Source: CATOSP01 sp965204715
GTDB taxonomy: Bacteria; Chloroflexota; Dehalococcoidia; Lucifugimonadales; UBA3495
DNA: 64,000 bases
Direction: 5' to 3'
Assembly (NCBI GenBank): GCA_965204715.1
Contig: OZ242009.1
Location: forward strand, 744,001-808,000
This document shows positions 42,176 to 52,363 of the stretch, in pieces. Position 1 is the stretch's first letter. Each line of letters opens with the position of its first letter. The notes beneath the pieces are model-generated. The model worked only from the letters and a program-made list of their open reading frames with translations, had not been told where the DNA came from and did no database searches. The translations under genes and the position numbers were made by a program.

Positions 42176-43024
42176 ATGCACCTGCGAAGACTCGTCATTC
42201 CGTTGATAACCGCCCTGGCCATCGTGGGCGTTGGCGCGGCGGCCACCACTGCGCTGGTTGCCGCCAGGGGCCAGCAGCCGGAAACGCTGCCGCCAGCGTC
42301 CATCCCACCGGCCCAGGCCGGTTCCCCGGACGTTCCTGCACCTGCCCCGACGGTGGTCATCAACTTTGAAATCCCGCCCAAAACTGCGCCGGACCCCGCA
42401 AGTCTGCCCGAGCCCAAGCCCGCAACCGAAAATGCCGAGCCCGAGCCCAAGCCCACGCCCAAGGCCGTCCTCGACCGCGGGGGCAAGGGCGACCGCATCC
42501 CGTTGGGGCCGATCCGGGAGCCGTCAACCCAGCCGATTTCGAAGGCCGCAGACCAATCGAGCAAAGACGCCGGCGATGGAAACGTGTACACCTGGCAGGA
42601 CGGCGACCGCACCATGCGCGCCGTGCTCCAGAACGACCTGGCGGCGCAGAGCAAGTCCGACAACACTCCCAAGGACGTTATCGTGGCGGAGAGCGGCGAT
42701 TACAGCATCGTGAGCAAACAATACAGTCACGGCTCCGGCGACCAGCCGGTGTTCAAGTCCGAGTCGGGCGGCGGCCTGATGACCCTGCCCGGCGGGGTAA
42801 TGCTGGCCCTGGACCCGGAGTGGGACCAGGCGGCGGTGGACAAGTTCTTTGAGGGGAACGGCATCAAGTCAGACCAGGTGTCGGAACTGGGATTCCTGGA
42901 CAACGCCTTCTTCGTCGAGACCGACGCGGGGTTCCCATCGCTTGACCTGGCCAACTCGCTGGCCGGCAAGGAGGGGGTAACGGTCTCCAGCCCCAACTGG
43001 TGGCGGCAACTGGAGACGAAGTGA
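42176..43024 (+). CDS. Secreted stand-alone subtilase prodomain protein
   Basis: A 282-residue exported protein: signal/anchor helix (about 5-31), a long Pro/Ala/Glu-rich linker to ~115, and a C-terminal domain of ~110 residues. That domain (VFKSESGGGLMTLPGGVMLA, LDPEWDQAAVDKFFEGNGI, LGFLDNAFFVETDAG, GVTVSSPNWWRQLE) matches the fervidolysin-type N-terminal prodomain that normally sits directly before a subtilase catalytic domain and acts as foldase and inhibitor. Here it is its own gene, 94 bases ahead of a subtilase that lacks such a domain. The inferred role is a trans-acting chaperone/inhibitor for that protease. Confidence 0.7.
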   Translation: MHLRRLVIPLITALAIVGVGAAATTALVAARGQQPETLPPASIPPAQAGSPDVPAPAPTVVINFEIPPKTAPDPASLPEPKPATENAEPEPKPTPKAVLDRGGKGDRIPLGPIREPSTQPISKAADQSSKDAGDGNVYTWQDGDRTMRAVLQNDLAAQSKSDNTPKDVIVAESGDYSIVSKQYSHGSGDQPVFKSESGGGLMTLPGGVMLALDPEWDQAAVDKFFEGNGIKSDQVSELGFLDNAFFVETDAGFPSLDLANSLAGKEGVTVSSPNWWRQLETK

Positions 43025-43117
43025 CGGTGATCAGAACCCGCGGCAGAACCCACCTTAGAACCAACGGCAGAACAGAACCAACGGCAGAACCCGCCGGCCA
43101 TTCCCATAACCGTGAGG

Positions 43118-46100
43118 ATGCAAAGCGTTTTGGACCTGACGAAATCTCTCCCAATGCTGTCACCAAGCAGGATAGCGCCAATGGCCTTCCTGCTTTTCCT
43201 ATGCCTGCTTCTGACCACCGGCGAGGCCCGGGCACAGCAGACTGACGACCACGGCGGCACGCCTGCCGACGCCACGGCCCTGACCCTGGGAACAACGGTG
43301 ACCGGGGTCATCAGTCCCGCGGGCGACCGCGACATGTTCACGTTTGACATACCCGACACGGTGGAAATCACCGACGTTTGGATTTACACCCAGGGCGGCA
43401 TCAGCGATACCGTGGGGGGGCTTTTCGACGGCAGCGGCGCCCAGATCGCAATCAACGACGACAGCGCCCTCTCGGCAAATACATCCCACTTCTACATCGG
43501 AGCAAGCCTCACACCGGGGACCTATTACGTGGTCGTCGCGGGTCATGAGGCGGTCACCGGGCCGTACAGCCTGCACACCAGGACCGGGACCGACCAAGGC
43601 AAAACCCGCGCTGATGCAGCCCCTTTGCCTGTGGATACCCAGGAAGAGGGGATCATAGGCCCCGCCGAGGACCTGGACCTTTTCAAGATAGAACTGCCCA
43701 CGCAAGCCGACGTGGTCATGTACACATCCGGCAATCTCGATACCATCGGGAGGCTTTTAGACTATCGCGGCGTCCAGATTGCGTCGAACGACGATAGCTC
43801 CATGTCAGAGGAACGGTCTGATTTCTCCATCGGGGAGACCCTTGGGCCGGGAGTCTACTACGTGGAAGTCAGCGGCTACGACGACAGCACCGGGGCCTAC
43901 AGGCTGCACGTGGAAACGGTGACGGACCAGGGCGACAACCGCCAGACAGCGTTGGACCTGGCCCTGGACTCTTCCGAACTTGGTTTCATCAACCACCGCC
44001 TCGACCAGGACTATTTCCGGCTGACGCTGCCTGATGCGGCATACGTTTGGATTTATGCCATCGGCCCCACCGATACCATAGGGGAATTGCTGGACAGCCA
44101 CAGCAGCCGGGTAGCATACAGCGACGACAGCGAGCTTTCGGCCGGGCGACTCAGTTTCTTCATAGCAAAGAACCTGCAGGCAGGGACCTACCACCTCAAG
44201 GTAAGCGGCGTCGCGGGGGGCTCCGGCCCGTACCGGGTATACGCTACCGGCGTGCCTGAGACCGGCGGCACCGTCGAAACGGCGGGCACATTGGAGCCGG
44301 GCACACCCCTGATTGGCCTAATAGACCCCTCCACCGACACCAACCTTTACAAGATGGAGATCACCGAGCCGGCCGAGTTCGTGGTCTATACCACCGGAGA
44401 CCTGGATACGACGGGAGAACTGCTTGCCAGCGACGGCGCAACCCTGACCTCGCTGACTGCCGATGACGACAGCGGCACGGAATTGAATTTTTCCATCCGG
44501 CAGGACCTCGGACCCGGGACCTACTACGTCCGTGCCGGGAGCTATGAATCCGAGACCGGCCCATACGCCCTGTTCGCCGAACCGGTCGGCCAACTCAGCT
44601 TGGGGGAGTCAGTAATCGGGCGCATAGCCGAAGGCTACGACGAAGAATACTTCAAGCTGGCGGTGGACAGGCCGTCAGACGTCTGGATATACGGTTTCGG
44701 GCCTCTCGACACCGTCGGAACGCTGTATGACAGCAATTTCAACGTGATAGCGTCCAATGACGACAGCCTCCTCATAAGCAGGCGCCGGGCCTTTCATATC
44801 CGGGAAAGTCTCGCCGCCGGGACCTACTACGTCAATGTGCGCAGCTACGGTACGGACGTCGGGCGTTTTGGCATAGGCGCGGAGACAATCCCCGATCATG
44901 GCAACAGCAGGGATACCGCAACCGCTCTGACCCTTAACTCACTGGTCCCCGGCAGAATCAAACATGCCGGGGACACAGACTACTTCCGCCTGGACCTTAC
45001 GGAAAAGACCAACGTGATCATCTACGGCAAGACCTCAACCCTGGAGCCGGTGGCAGGGGAAATTCTGGACAGCGACGGAGAAAGAGTCGACGTCAATGTG
45101 TCACCGTGGGATGGCGGGTTCTACATCCGGGACGACTTCAGCGCCGGGGCCTACTTCGTCAAAGTGACCACAGACTCCGCCGCAGATTACACGCTTCACA
45201 CCCGTTATGACCCCTGGTACACCGCCTTCATAGACGACTGCCGGGGAACGACGGGAGACCCGTTGTACGTGTGCCAGTGGCACCTCCGGAACCATGAAAA
45301 CGACGATGCCGACATCAACGTCGAGCCTGTCTGGGCCAACGGAATCGACGGCACGGGCGTCAACGTAGCGGTTGTCGACGATGGCATAGACCAATACCAC
45401 GAGGACCTGGCCCCCAACATCGACGCCTCTCTCAATTACGACTACACGGGGGGCGGTGACGTGCACTCGCCTCTCGAACACCACGGCACCAACGTGGCCG
45501 GCGTCATCGCGGCGAGGGATAACAGCGTCGGAGTGCGCGGCGTCGCGCCAAGGGCCACCATCTACGGGTACAACTTTCTGGGATTCACGACGATATTGAA
45601 CGAAGTGGACGCCGCAATCCGCAACCGGGATGTAACCGCCGTAAACAGCAACAGTTGGGGCCCACGCGACGGCCCCGAGCTATATTCGGCTGAAGCGATA
45701 TGGGAAGCCGCAGTGGAGTCAGGCGTTGAGAAGGGCTACGGCGGCAAGGGGATTTTCTATACATGGGCCGCAGGCAATGGCGGCGACGAGGGAGACAACT
45801 CCAACCTGGACGGGTTCACAAGTTACTATGCGACAACCGCGGTTTGCGCGGTGGACGACAATTACATCAGAACTTACTACTCGGAGGCGGGCGCAAACCT
45901 GTGGGTATGCGCTCCCTCCCACGGCCTCCGCGCCGGAGACCGGGGCATCGTTACCACCGAGAATTCCAACCGCTACTCGAACAGCTTTAACGGCACATCC
46001 GCTTCAACCCCCATCGTTGCCGGCGTGGCCGCGCTGCTGCGCCAGGCCAACCCGGAGTTGACCTGGCGGGACCTGAAGCTGATCCTGGCGGGCTCCGCCC

Positions 46101-47101
46101 GGAAGAACGATGAGGAGAACACGGGATGGGAAGACGGGGCGCTCAAGTACGGTTCGCAAACGGAACGGTATCACTTCAACCATGAATACGGTTTCGGCGT
46201 AGTCGACGCCAAGGCTGCCGTAGACCTGGCCGAGGGCTGGGCCACCGTCCCGCCGCTGGAGAGCATGGAAGTTGCGTCGGGGTACCTGGATGCGCATGTT
46301 CCCGACGTCCCGGTGGGCGGCCGCCCCACAACGATTACCCAGGCGCTCACGCTGGCCACCGATATCAGGTCCACCGAGTTCGTCGAAATCGACCTCAACT
46401 TCAGCCACCCATCCTTCCGCGACCTGGAAATTGAGCTGGTGTCCCCTTCCGGCCAGGTGTCGACGTTGGTCGGCCCCTACGAGGCTGAGGACCCCGTGCC
46501 GCTGTTCGGGGAGTTCCGTTTCGGCTCGGCGAAACACCTGGGAGAAGACCCCAACGGACAGTGGACCATACGGGTCACCGACCGGATTCCCGGCCTGACC
46601 GGGACTTTCGAGGCGTGGAACATCAAGGTCTATGGGCACAGGCTCGTTCCCGCGGCTCCAACGGTGAACACGGCAGTGCTTGGAATTGATTCTCTAACGG
46701 TGACCTGGTCTGCCCCCGGATTCATGCGGGGCGGCGACATCACCGCCTATGACCTGCGTTACATCCCCACCGTCGCCGACGAGACCAACGATTCCAACTG
46801 GAACGTCATCGAGGGCGTCTGGCGCACGGGCGGCGGCGAGTTGACGGCGCAGGTCACGGGGCTGGCGGGCAACACGTGGTACGACGTTCAAGTCCGGGCG
46901 GTCAACGCCACCGGTCCCGGGAACTGGTCCGCCACGGCGACCGGCATATTGAACCCGGAAGATGTGGTCAGTTGGTACGATGCAAACGGCAACGGGACAA
47001 TCGAGCGGGAAGAGGTCATTGCGGCGATCAATGACTACCTGGACGGCCTGATAACCAGGGAACAGGTCTTCATGGTGATCACCGCCTATTTAGACTCATA
47101 G
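43118..47101 (+). CDS. Secreted kexin-like subtilase with PPC repeats, P-domain, FN3 and dockerin-like end
   Basis: A 1327-residue multidomain serine protease. Order: signal peptide (MAFLLFLCLLLTTGEARA region); six PPC-like beta-sandwich repeats of ~105 residues to ~690, each with 'DxDxF' and 'GTYYVxV' motifs; a kexin-type S8 catalytic domain with Asp ~754 (VAVVDDGID), His ~789 (HHGTNVAG), oxyanion Asn in WAAGNGG and Ser ~961 (NGTSASTP); a P (proprotein convertase) domain (~1050-1170, LNFSHPSFRDLEIELVSPSG); a fibronectin type III domain (~1185-1265); and a C-terminal EF-hand/dockerin-like segment (SWYDANGNGTIEREEVIAAI). It should be an extracellular calcium-dependent protease. Start codon uncertain: ATG 43118, 43154 or 43181. 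Its own prodomain is missing and is likely supplied by the preceding gene. Confidence 0.88.
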   Translation: MQSVLDLTKSLPMLSPSRIAPMAFLLFLCLLLTTGEARAQQTDDHGGTPADATALTLGTTVTGVISPAGDRDMFTFDIPDTVEITDVWIYTQGGISDTVGGLFDGSGAQIAINDDSALSANTSHFYIGASLTPGTYYVVVAGHEAVTGPYSLHTRTGTDQGKTRADAAPLPVDTQEEGIIGPAEDLDLFKIELPTQADVVMYTSGNLDTIGRLLDYRGVQIASNDDSSMSEERSDFSIGETLGPGVYYVEVSGYDDSTGAYRLHVETVTDQGDNRQTALDLALDSSELGFINHRLDQDYFRLTLPDAAYVWIYAIGPTDTIGELLDSHSSRVAYSDDSELSAGRLSFFIAKNLQAGTYHLKVSGVAGGSGPYRVYATGVPETGGTVETAGTLEPGTPLIGLIDPSTDTNLYKMEITEPAEFVVYTTGDLDTTGELLASDGATLTSLTADDDSGTELNFSIRQDLGPGTYYVRAGSYESETGPYALFAEPVGQLSLGESVIGRIAEGYDEEYFKLAVDRPSDVWIYGFGPLDTVGTLYDSNFNVIASNDDSLLISRRRAFHIRESLAAGTYYVNVRSYGTDVGRFGIGAETIPDHGNSRDTATALTLNSLVPGRIKHAGDTDYFRLDLTEKTNVIIYGKTSTLEPVAGEILDSDGERVDVNVSPWDGGFYIRDDFSAGAYFVKVTTDSAADYTLHTRYDPWYTAFIDDCRGTTGDPLYVCQWHLRNHENDDADINVEPVWANGIDGTGVNVAVVDDGIDQYHEDLAPNIDASLNYDYTGGGDVHSPLEHHGTNVAGVIAARDNSVGVRGVAPRATIYGYNFLGFTTILNEVDAAIRNRDVTAVNSNSWGPRDGPELYSAEAIWEAAVESGVEKGYGGKGIFYTWAAGNGGDEGDNSNLDGFTSYYATTAVCAVDDNYIRTYYSEAGANLWVCAPSHGLRAGDRGIVTTENSNRYSNSFNGTSASTPIVAGVAALLRQANPELTWRDLKLILAGSARKNDEENTGWEDGALKYGSQTERYHFNHEYGFGVVDAKAAVDLAEGWATVPPLESMEVASGYLDAHVPDVPVGGRPTTITQALTLATDIRSTEFVEIDLNFSHPSFRDLEIELVSPSGQVSTLVGPYEAEDPVPLFGEFRFGSAKHLGEDPNGQWTIRVTDRIPGLTGTFEAWNIKVYGHRLVPAAPTVNTAVLGIDSLTVTWSAPGFMRGGDITAYDLRYIPTVADETNDSNWNVIEGVWRTGGGELTAQVTGLAGNTWYDVQVRAVNATGPGNWSATATGILNPEDVVSWYDANGNGTIEREEVIAAINDYLDGLITREQVFMVITAYLDS

Positions 47102-47210
47102 AAGGCATCCAATTACCGGGCCCGCCCCGCCACCAGGGGACGGGGCCTGCCCGGTTCCCGGCCCCGCACGGCATAGAGGGGCCGCGTTTCAGCGGCGAGA
47201 ATAAACCGGC

Positions 47211-47299
47211 ATGCCGCCATATTCGGACGGCACGGGGGATGCAGGCAGATTCGTACACGGTCCGGGGAGCGATACTCGCTCCCCGGACCGTATTTTTCG
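47211..47299 (+). repeat. 89-bp direct repeat, left boundary of island
   Basis: Matches 58553-58641 at about 82 of 89 positions, in the same orientation. It contains a terminator hairpin in its last part and marks the point where sequence character changes from secreted-protease DNA to transposase and defence genes. Confidence 0.85.
47257..47297 (+). terminator. Strong terminator hairpin within direct repeat
   Basis: A perfect 16-bp stem (47257-47272 with 47276-47291), a 3-base loop and then ATTTTT. It lies 156 bases after the subtilase stop and would insulate it from the island. Confidence 0.85.
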
Positions 47300-48006
47300 T
47301 CAACTCGGTCAACCGCTACATCGCCAACCGGGACCTCACGCGGGTCCTGCTGGACCTGATAGGACGGAGCGCCGCGCCGTTGGCCATAGTGGAATCGTCC
47401 TTCGCGGCCGACAGCAGCGGCTTCTCGACCTGTAGGTACGAGCGCTGGTTTGACGCGAAGTGGGGCAAGGAGAAGTCCCGACGCCAGTGGCTCAAGGCAC
47501 GTATTATCTGCGGAGTGAAGACGAATGTCGTGACCTCCATCAGGATAACTCACGGCAACGCCAATGATTCGCCGGTCCTGCCCGAGATGCTGGATGATAC
47601 GGCAGTCCGGTTCGACGTGGCGGAGCTGTCAGCCGACAAGTCGTACCTCTCAGCGAACAGCCTGCAATACATCGAGCACCACGGGGCGGAGCCCTTCATG
47701 CCGTTCAAGTCGAACACCACAGGGAAAGGCTCCGCGATGTGGCGACGGCTGTACGGCTATTTCATTTCACGCGAGGAGGAGTGGAAGGCTCACTATCACC
47801 AGCGGTCCAACGTGGAAACGACATTCAGCATGGTAAAGGGGAAGTTCGGCGACGAGCTCCGGCCGAAGTCAGAGACGGGGCAGGTCAACGAAATCCTGCT
47901 CAAGGCGCTATGTCATAACATCTGCGTGCTGGTCCAGGAGATGTATGAGCTTGGGATAGCGCCGAACCTGGAGCCAGTGGTGGAGCCGGAGGTGTGGCGG
48001 AATTAG
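47293..48006 (+). pseudogene. 5'-truncated IS4/IS5-type DDE transposase
   Basis: About 238 residues of a DDE transposase remain. The first Asp is in SSFAADSSGFST, then FDAKWGKEKSRRQWLKARII, the second Asp in ELSADKSYLS and the Glu in RSNVETTFSMVKGKFG, giving the complete catalytic triad. Full-length relatives have ~150-200 more N-terminal residues, which are absent: sequence homology begins immediately after the terminator of the direct repeat. It has no start codon or ribosome site of its own (the open frame enters from inside the repeat), so it is probably dead. It may mark an ancient insertion at the island edge. Confidence 0.8.
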
Positions 48007-48367
48007 ATGCACTTAGGGTGGCGTCTATGATGCCAGGGGAAGGCCTGTCTGTTTGGAGAACGTCGGCTGGTCTATCTTATCTCACCCTTGACCCAAATCG
48101 AGGCTGCCAGCCATACTATGCCACACCAACTCCAACTTGTTCAGAGTATCCCCAATAACGGGATCCACCTCAATCGCTGTGAACAAACGGGGCCTTTGCT
48201 TCAAGGAGAAAATCTTGTCGGGGGCTGTTTTTCCCCAGCAAGGAACCTTCTGAAGTTGTGCGTTAAAATCCGCATCGGAGACGAGGATTTCCTGTAGTGT
48301 GGCTACCACCTCAACTTCGGGCAACCTTACCCTCCCGAACTCATGTGATAGAGGCAGGGGGCAGGAT
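48007..48367. other. Gap before ietA; possible minus-strand gene remnant
   Basis: No intact gene. On the minus strand an open stretch ending at 48082 encodes VEVVATLQEILVSDADFNAQ and later PRLFTAIEVDPVIGDTLNKL, which looks protein-like and may be the C-terminal remnant of a lost gene. Its upstream part overlaps ietA and is not protein-like. Confidence 0.35.
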
Positions 48368-49360
48368 ATGGCGCGAGCAGACTTGATCCTGAGCTTGATA
48401 CGGGCAGGCACGAGAGGCGACCAGGTGCAGTTCCACAAGACCGTGGAAGCGCTGGCCGCAGAAGAACGCGCCAAGAATCATGGCATCCTAGCCGACCGGC
48501 TACTGGCACAAATTGAGAATAACAATGGAGCAATGAAACATGCTGGAGAATTGCCGTCGCGTCAGGGTGCGAACTCTTTGTTCTTCGAAAGCATTCCTCA
48601 GCGCTGCCTGGAGGACCTAATCTTACCGGCCGAGGCGGAGGAAACTGTCCGGGAGCTAGTAGAGGAACAACTCCGTGCCGGTCTTCTTCGGTCCTTCAAC
48701 CTCGAACCACGCAATAGAATTTTGCTTGTCGGTCCACCGGGAAACGGGAAGACCACCTTGGCCGAAGCAATAGCCGATTCTTTGAACGTTCCTTTCATAG
48801 TCGTCCGTTATGAATCCGTCATAGGAAGTTACCTGGGGGAGACCGCCCAAAGAATTGGGCAGGTGTTTGAGTATGCTCGTTCGCGACAATGTGTTCTCTT
48901 TTTTGATGAGTTTGATTCGGTTGGCAAGGAACGAGGGGACCGCCACGAGACTGGGGAGATAAAACGGGTTGTCAGTTCCCTGCTGCTTCAGGTTGATGCA
49001 CTGCCTAGCTACGTTGTGATTGTTACCGCGAGTAACCACCCAGAGTTGCTCGACCGCGCTGTGTGGCGAAGGTTCCAAGTGCGCTTGGAATTGCCAATTC
49101 CAAGACCAGGGCAGATAGAGGAGTGGTTTAATCGCTTTGAAAAGCGCACAGGCCATACCTTGGGAGTCTCAACGCGAGTGTTGGCGAATCGCCTGAAGGG
49201 TCTAAGCTACTCTGAGGTAGAAGAATTTGGAAACGACGTACTTAGGCGAATTGTGTTAAGCCAACCAGGGGCCGACATCTCGAAGATAACCCAGCAACGT
49301 TTGCGTCAGTGGGCCAAGCGATTCAGTCCGGAGCAGATAACCGAAGACGTGAGAGAATAG
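48368..49360 (+). CDS. ietA: AAA ATPase of probable IetAS anti-phage system
   Basis: A 330-residue AAA-family ATPase: a helical N-terminal part (to ~85), then the ATPase core with Walker A VGPPGNGKTTLAEAIA near residue 123, Walker B VLFFDEFDSVG near 180, the sensor region VVIVTASNHPELLD near 218 and arginine finger-type AVWRRFQVRL. It is followed 4 bases later by a subtilase gene. An AAA ATPase plus subtilisin-like protease in this order is the known IetAS defence architecture, shown to block T-even phages in other hosts. ATG 48368 is chosen with GGGGGC/CAGGA upstream. The rest is inference from family pairing. Confidence 0.75.
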   Translation: MARADLILSLIRAGTRGDQVQFHKTVEALAAEERAKNHGILADRLLAQIENNNGAMKHAGELPSRQGANSLFFESIPQRCLEDLILPAEAEETVRELVEEQLRAGLLRSFNLEPRNRILLVGPPGNGKTTLAEAIADSLNVPFIVVRYESVIGSYLGETAQRIGQVFEYARSRQCVLFFDEFDSVGKERGDRHETGEIKRVVSSLLLQVDALPSYVVIVTASNHPELLDRAVWRRFQVRLELPIPRPGQIEEWFNRFEKRTGHTLGVSTRVLANRLKGLSYSEVEEFGNDVLRRIVLSQPGADISKITQQRLRQWAKRFSPEQITEDVRE

Positions 49361-49364
49361 CTTA

Positions 49365-51989
49365 ATGGTTACCGAGTCGCGCCCGCGGGATGAATATCCC
49401 CTACTCATCTTTCCTGAACCCTCTCGTGCCGGACGGGCTACGCTCGGCGGCGGTGGTGGACGACCCAGGTTGCCCAGCCCCAACCGACAGGCGGAACGGA
49501 TAACCCCGCAGTTTCAGCGGCTACACGAGGCGATGGAGCACCAGCGGGTCACCCTCCAGGACAACCCGCTTGGAATTCAACCAGAGTTGGCTTTGGTGTT
49601 GGAGACGGTAGGTTCTGTCGAGAATTTCATGGGTGCGGTAAGGCATGTGGAAGGGCTGGAATGGCTCGGAGAATTGGTCCTGTCCGACATTCCCCCTGAT
49701 GACGATTTCCAAGATGAAAACCGGCCAGAGAGGCAATTGAGTGGTCAGTTGTTCGTTACTATGTCTGACCAGAGGGCCTTAGTTGAATTACAGCGCCTCT
49801 TTGATTCTTGGCACGAGCATCCCGATGCGTCTTTCGAAAGGGGACTCGCCCCTTTGAAGCACGTCTTTGAACATCTACGGACCATCCGTCCTTGGGGGAT
49901 GGAAGATCGTCTCCGCGATACCGGCGTCTTTGACACATGGCAATTGGATATAGATAACGATTCTCGGGTTGTCAATTTTGAAGCGGAGCTGTGGTTTCGT
50001 AACGACCGGGCTATGCGCGACCAAGCGGAAGCACATGTTCGTGGTATCGTAGAGGACCTCGAAGGTGAAATACTTCAACAGTGTGTCATCCAAGAAATAA
50101 ACTATCAGGCGGTATTGGGCCAAATTCCCGCCGATCGCGCTTCCCAGATAATCGCTCAGACCGAAGTCAGACTGCTTCAATGCGAAGAAATGATGTATCT
50201 TCGCCCGGTTGGACAATGCGCCGCTCCAACTTGGTCAGACGACTCGTCGGTGCCTGAGGTGGTTGGTGAAGATCCTCCACTCCAATCACCTTTGGGCGAT
50301 CCCGTAGTTGCTTTGTTCGATGGTTTGCCGTTAGCAGGACACCAGTTGCTGCAAGCCTGGCTGGAAATCGACGACCCCGACGACTACGAAGCAAACTATT
50401 TAGCAGAGGAACGCAGACACGGCTCTGGAATGGCATCCCTAATCTGCCACGGGGAATTGGACGAAAATGCAGCCCCCTTGAGTAGAAAGCTATACGTACG
50501 TCCAATACTACAGCCCCGACGTGGTTTTGACGGGCAATTCGAAGAGTATATCCCTGCCGATGTTTTACCTGTGGATCTGATTCATCGCGCGGTACGGCGC
50601 TTATACGAGGCAGAAGGGGACCAGCCGCCGGCAGCACCTGGCGTTAGGGTAATCAATTTGTCAGTTTGCGATCCAGCTCGTCCATTAGAGAACGGAATGA
50701 GTTCCTTGGCGAGGCTGCTGGACTGGCTCTCCAACAAATACAATGTCCTCTTTATCGTGAGTGCCGGAAACCGTCTGCAAGATGCTGAATTGGACGTGCC
50801 GCGGAACGACCTACAGGGCCTCTCTGCGGAAGATCGACTGAAAGCAGTAGTAAAGGCCATAGCTGCCGATACACGTCACCGTCGCCTCCTATCTCCGGCT
50901 GAGACCATCAACGGACTCACTGTCGGCGCCGACCATGTTGACGCATCCACGCCCGTAGCAAATCCAGACCTGATTGACCCATTCCAGTTGGCAAATGCCG
51001 CCCCGCCACATACTTCGGCGAATCTTCCAAGCACCATTAGCGCTCATGGGCCTGGCTATCGTCGCAGCATTAAGCCGGATATCAGCCTTCCGGGAGGCAG
51101 GCAATTTCTCAGGGAGCCCTTGGTCAATCAGGAACCAAACGCCTTGCTGGAAATCTCAAAGTTCACAAGACCGCCGGGACAGCGCGTTGCTACTCCGGGT
51201 CCGCAGGGCCAGTTGGACCGAACATATCACACCAGGGGAACTAGCAATGCGGCTGCCCTAGCGTCTAGGGGTGCGAATTTCCTTTACGATCTGATTGGCC
51301 GATTGCGGAGCCAGAATAGCGCCAACATTCCACCCGAATACGATCCTGTACTAATAAAAGCCTTGCTAGTCCACGGCGCTGACTGGGCAGGGAATAAACT
51401 CTTGTATGAGTCGATTCTAAAGAACGGACAAAACAGCAGAACATTCCGAGATTACGTAGGTCGATTCCTGGGGTACGGGTCGTCCAACATCGAAAAAGCT
51501 ATCACCTGCACAGAGCAGCGTGTCTCGGTCTTGGGATATGGAAGGCTTAGAGACGGCTACGGTGACGAATTCTCTTTTCCGCTTCCGCCAAGCCTTTCAG
51601 CCAAGAACGAAAAGAGGCGATTGACAGTCACACTTGCTTGGTTCAGCCCGATAAACAGCGGCAACCAGAACTACCGCGTGGCACAGTTGTGGTTCAACCC
51701 GGCGAATCGGATTGCCTCGTCACGTATTCATGCCGACTACCAGGCGGCCCGAAGAGGGACCGTTCAGCACGAAATACTTGAGGGTGAGAATGCCGTAGTT
51801 TTCCAGGACGGTGAAACAATCAGGCTCAAAGTAAACTGCCGCGCAGTTGGGGGAAGAATAACTGAGCCGGTACAGTACGGTTTAGCAGTTACTCTTGAGG
51901 TGGCAGAGGGAATCGACATCCCTATCTATCAAGAGGTGAGGGACAGATTGGCTGTTCGCGTTCAGGTAAACCCGGGAGGTACTCCATAG
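49365..51989 (+). CDS. ietS: Subtilase (S8) of probable IetAS anti-phage system
   Basis: An 874-residue cytoplasmic protein (no signal peptide). The N-terminal ~310 residues are a non-catalytic region of unknown fold. The S8 domain follows with Asp 319 (VVALFDGLPL), His 352 (ERRHGSGMASLI), a likely oxyanion Asn in IVSAGNRLQD and Ser 627 (TRGTSNAAALASRG); all catalytic residues are present. The C-terminal ~200 residues form a beta-rich domain (LTVTLAWFSPINSGNQNYRV). The gap of 4 bases to the ATPase gene implies one transcript. Subtilases paired with AAA ATPases this way belong to the IetAS type of phage defence; the trigger and substrate are unknown. Confidence 0.78.
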   Translation: MVTESRPRDEYPLLIFPEPSRAGRATLGGGGGRPRLPSPNRQAERITPQFQRLHEAMEHQRVTLQDNPLGIQPELALVLETVGSVENFMGAVRHVEGLEWLGELVLSDIPPDDDFQDENRPERQLSGQLFVTMSDQRALVELQRLFDSWHEHPDASFERGLAPLKHVFEHLRTIRPWGMEDRLRDTGVFDTWQLDIDNDSRVVNFEAELWFRNDRAMRDQAEAHVRGIVEDLEGEILQQCVIQEINYQAVLGQIPADRASQIIAQTEVRLLQCEEMMYLRPVGQCAAPTWSDDSSVPEVVGEDPPLQSPLGDPVVALFDGLPLAGHQLLQAWLEIDDPDDYEANYLAEERRHGSGMASLICHGELDENAAPLSRKLYVRPILQPRRGFDGQFEEYIPADVLPVDLIHRAVRRLYEAEGDQPPAAPGVRVINLSVCDPARPLENGMSSLARLLDWLSNKYNVLFIVSAGNRLQDAELDVPRNDLQGLSAEDRLKAVVKAIAADTRHRRLLSPAETINGLTVGADHVDASTPVANPDLIDPFQLANAAPPHTSANLPSTISAHGPGYRRSIKPDISLPGGRQFLREPLVNQEPNALLEISKFTRPPGQRVATPGPQGQLDRTYHTRGTSNAAALASRGANFLYDLIGRLRSQNSANIPPEYDPVLIKALLVHGADWAGNKLLYESILKNGQNSRTFRDYVGRFLGYGSSNIEKAITCTEQRVSVLGYGRLRDGYGDEFSFPLPPSLSAKNEKRRLTVTLAWFSPINSGNQNYRVAQLWFNPANRIASSRIHADYQAARRGTVQHEILEGENAVVFQDGETIRLKVNCRAVGGRITEPVQYGLAVTLEVAEGIDIPIYQEVRDRLAVRVQVNPGGTP

Positions 51990-52363
51990 CCCCAGGCTGC
52001 AAACTCAGTCGATGTTCGGGATTGTGAATGGTCTGTGTTGGCTCCGCAGTCCACCCGGTTCCCACAATTTGGCGAACACCACGACCGCAAACTCTCCACC
52101 GTGAAAGCCTCCGGTCGCAAGTCCAGCATAGCCCTACTAAGTACAACAGCGTACTACAGCCGCACTAATGCTGCCCCGGTACTTTCGGCCTCTAATTCAG
52201 CCCAGTTCCATTGGAATCAGAGAGGTTGGCCGTAGCTAGGCGTTGCGATTTTAGGATCGTCCAACACTCCCAATGGCCATCTGCGGCTGTAGTACTAGCC
52301 CACGAATATCTCTTGCCCGGTTTGCTATACTCCGGGTACCAACCCTCCCTTGCGGAGTGGGTC
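51990..52363. other. Gap after ietS, no gene recognised
   Basis: I see no intact gene, hairpin or recognised repeat in these 374 bases. The frame of the downstream methylase fragment stays open back to 52211 but without protein-like content. Confidence 0.5.
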
